Assembly (NCBI GenBank): GCA_950106755.1
Contig: CATNNA010000001.1
Location: 310,001-374,000, forward strand
From: Climacium dendroides
Taxonomy: Eukaryota; Streptophyta; Bryopsida; Hypnales; Climaciaceae
Length of the DNA: 64,000 bases
Reading direction: 5' to 3'
Under the pieces are notes generated by a model. That model made no database searches. It saw only the letters and a list, made by a program, of their open reading frames with translations, and had not been told where the DNA came from. This document shows, piece after piece, positions 63,465 to 64,000 of this stretch. Within the stretch, counting starts at the first letter, position 1; each line of letters starts with the position of its first letter. The position numbers were made by a program, and so were the translations under genes.

Positions 63465-64000
63465 ATGTGGGTCACTAATTTAATTTTTTTCACACATGGA
63501 TTGACCAAACCCCCAAACAAAAAAAAAATTTGAGAACTTGTGGACAAATTTGTTGGGCCCATTTAGATTGGCCTTGATTGAATTTCATGACATTGGTACT
63601 ACAAAGTACAGTCAATTTTAAGAGTTTAGGTTTAAAAATACATGTGGGTCACTAATTTATTTTTTTCCACACATGCATTGATCAAACGCCCAAACAAAAA
63701 AAAAATTTGAGAACTTGTGGACAAATTTGTTGGGCCCATTTAGATTGGCCTTGATTGAATTTCATGACATTGGTACTATAAAGTACAGTCAATTTTAAGA
63801 CTTTAGGTTTAAAAAAACATGTGGGTCACTAATTTATTTTTTTCCACACATGCATTGATCAAACGCCCAAACAAAAAAAAAATTTGACACTTGTGGACAA
63901 ATTTGTTGAGCCCATTTAAATTGGCCTTGATTGAATTTCATGACATTGGTACTACAAAGTACGGTCAATTTTAAGAGTTTAGGTTTAAAAAAACATGTGG
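63465..64000 (+). repeat. Right edge: D, K, K and a partial monomer
   Basis: D-like ('catggattgaccaaacccccaaacaaa') with 'aaaatacatgtggg' at its end, K with 'gactttagg' (compare 61860), then K with 'tttgacacttg' and core GAGCCC (63908). The window ends ten bases into the conserved 'aaacatgtgg', so the array continues. Confidence 0.75.

Larger units (their letters stand above)
1..64000 (+). repeat. Satellite DNA array, ~176-bp monomer, head to tail
   Basis: Every stretch of the window is a copy of one AT-rich monomer of about 176 bp. It recurs in one orientation with no unique sequence, inversion or inserted element that I could see. Landmarks in order from the monomer ATG: 'catgtgggtcactaattta', a T6-T8 tract, 'cacacatgcat', a C-rich 'gaccaaacccac', an A7-A14 tract running into TTT, 'acttgtgg', the core ACAAATTTGT plus TGGGCCCA, 'ttgattgaatttcatgacatt', a GTACT/AGTAC hairpin, 'cagtcaatttt', and a TTTAGG-like tail before A7. 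Monomers differ by about 5-10% between types and are almost identical within a type. Length, AT content, homogeneity and HORs match centromeric satellites as a class. The family and host are not recognised; a plant is an inference. Confidence 0.97.

Noticed and set aside
1..64000. CRISPR array
   Set aside because: The whole 176-bp unit is repeated; there are no short repeats separated by unique spacers, and no cas genes.
1..64000. Retrotransposon or DNA transposon insertions, which often interrupt centromere arrays
   Set aside because: No stretch departs from the monomer pattern, and no LTR, target-site duplication or coding domain is visible.
1..64000. Inverted (head-to-head) satellite segments
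   Set aside because: Every 'catgtgggtc' start and every 'ttgattgaatttc' block that I checked is on the + strand; no orientation switch was found.
1..64000. Identification as alpha satellite, CEN178, CentO, CentC or another named repeat
   Set aside because: Only the length class is similar; I see no sequence match to the consensus sequences I can recall, so no family name is assigned.

Overview
The whole 64 kb window is one uninterrupted head-to-tail satellite DNA array. The monomer is about 176 bp (range seen 173-177), roughly 33% GC by hand count, and there are about 364 copies, all in the same orientation. I found no protein gene, RNA gene, transposon, CRISPR array or unique sequence. Both window edges fall inside monomers, so the array extends beyond the window on both sides. 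Monomer length, AT-richness, lack of interruptions and higher-order repeats (HORs) fit a eukaryotic centromeric or pericentromeric satellite. A plant is my best guess (150-180 bp monomers, a TGGGCC-type core and a TTTAGG-like tail), but I do not recognise the family and cannot name a species. CENP-A/CENH3 binding cannot be read from sequence.

Monomers are counted here from the ATG of the near-universal word catgtgggtc. Labels used below: C = 'cattgacc' plus 'aaaaacaaattt', ending 'aatttccg'. G = 'catggaccaaac', 'cattgagatt', ending 'gaagggtttacg'. R = 'catcgacc', 'attagtattac'. D = 'catatgggtc', 'catggattgacc', a long A tract, 'aaaatac'. K = 'cattgatcaaacgccc'. Kt = the same with 'aaatgccc'. 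M = 'aatgtaatattttcc', 'cattcattg'. Q = 'gggtcagt', 'cattgacaaaac'. W = 'catggaccatac'. T = 'catgtattgacc'. Da = 'catagattga'. Dg = 'cccaaacagaaa'. S = 'gggtctct'. P = 'catgtgagtc', 'catccacc'. N = 'cattgaccaaaccccc'. Types differ from one another by only about 5-10%.

Layout. (i) 1-4.3 kb: W-C-G cassettes with K and Q runs. (ii) 4.3-15.6 kb: three copies of a 19-monomer, 3339-bp HOR, split once by a 7-monomer insertion. (iii) 16.0-23.4 kb: a 21-monomer, 3698-bp block in two tandem copies. (iv) 22.5-27.0 kb: a 13-monomer, 2289-bp HOR in two copies. (v) 27.0-30.2 kb: 7-monomer G-R-D-K-K-M-C units of about 1231 bp, one expanded by a 4-monomer duplication. (vi) 30.2-47.1 kb: dominated by a second 7-monomer module, T-W-Da-W-Dg-K-Kt, of about 1235 bp, scattered among R-D dimers and W runs. 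(vii) 47.1-64 kb: a different variant population (K, T, P, N types) with its own 13/14-mer, 11-mer, 20-mer, dimer and trimer duplications, and a visibly less conserved core.

No genes work together here. What the sequence records is an array evolving by repeated local tandem duplication, unequal exchange and short-patch conversion on several scales. All comparisons were made by eye; identities are estimates.
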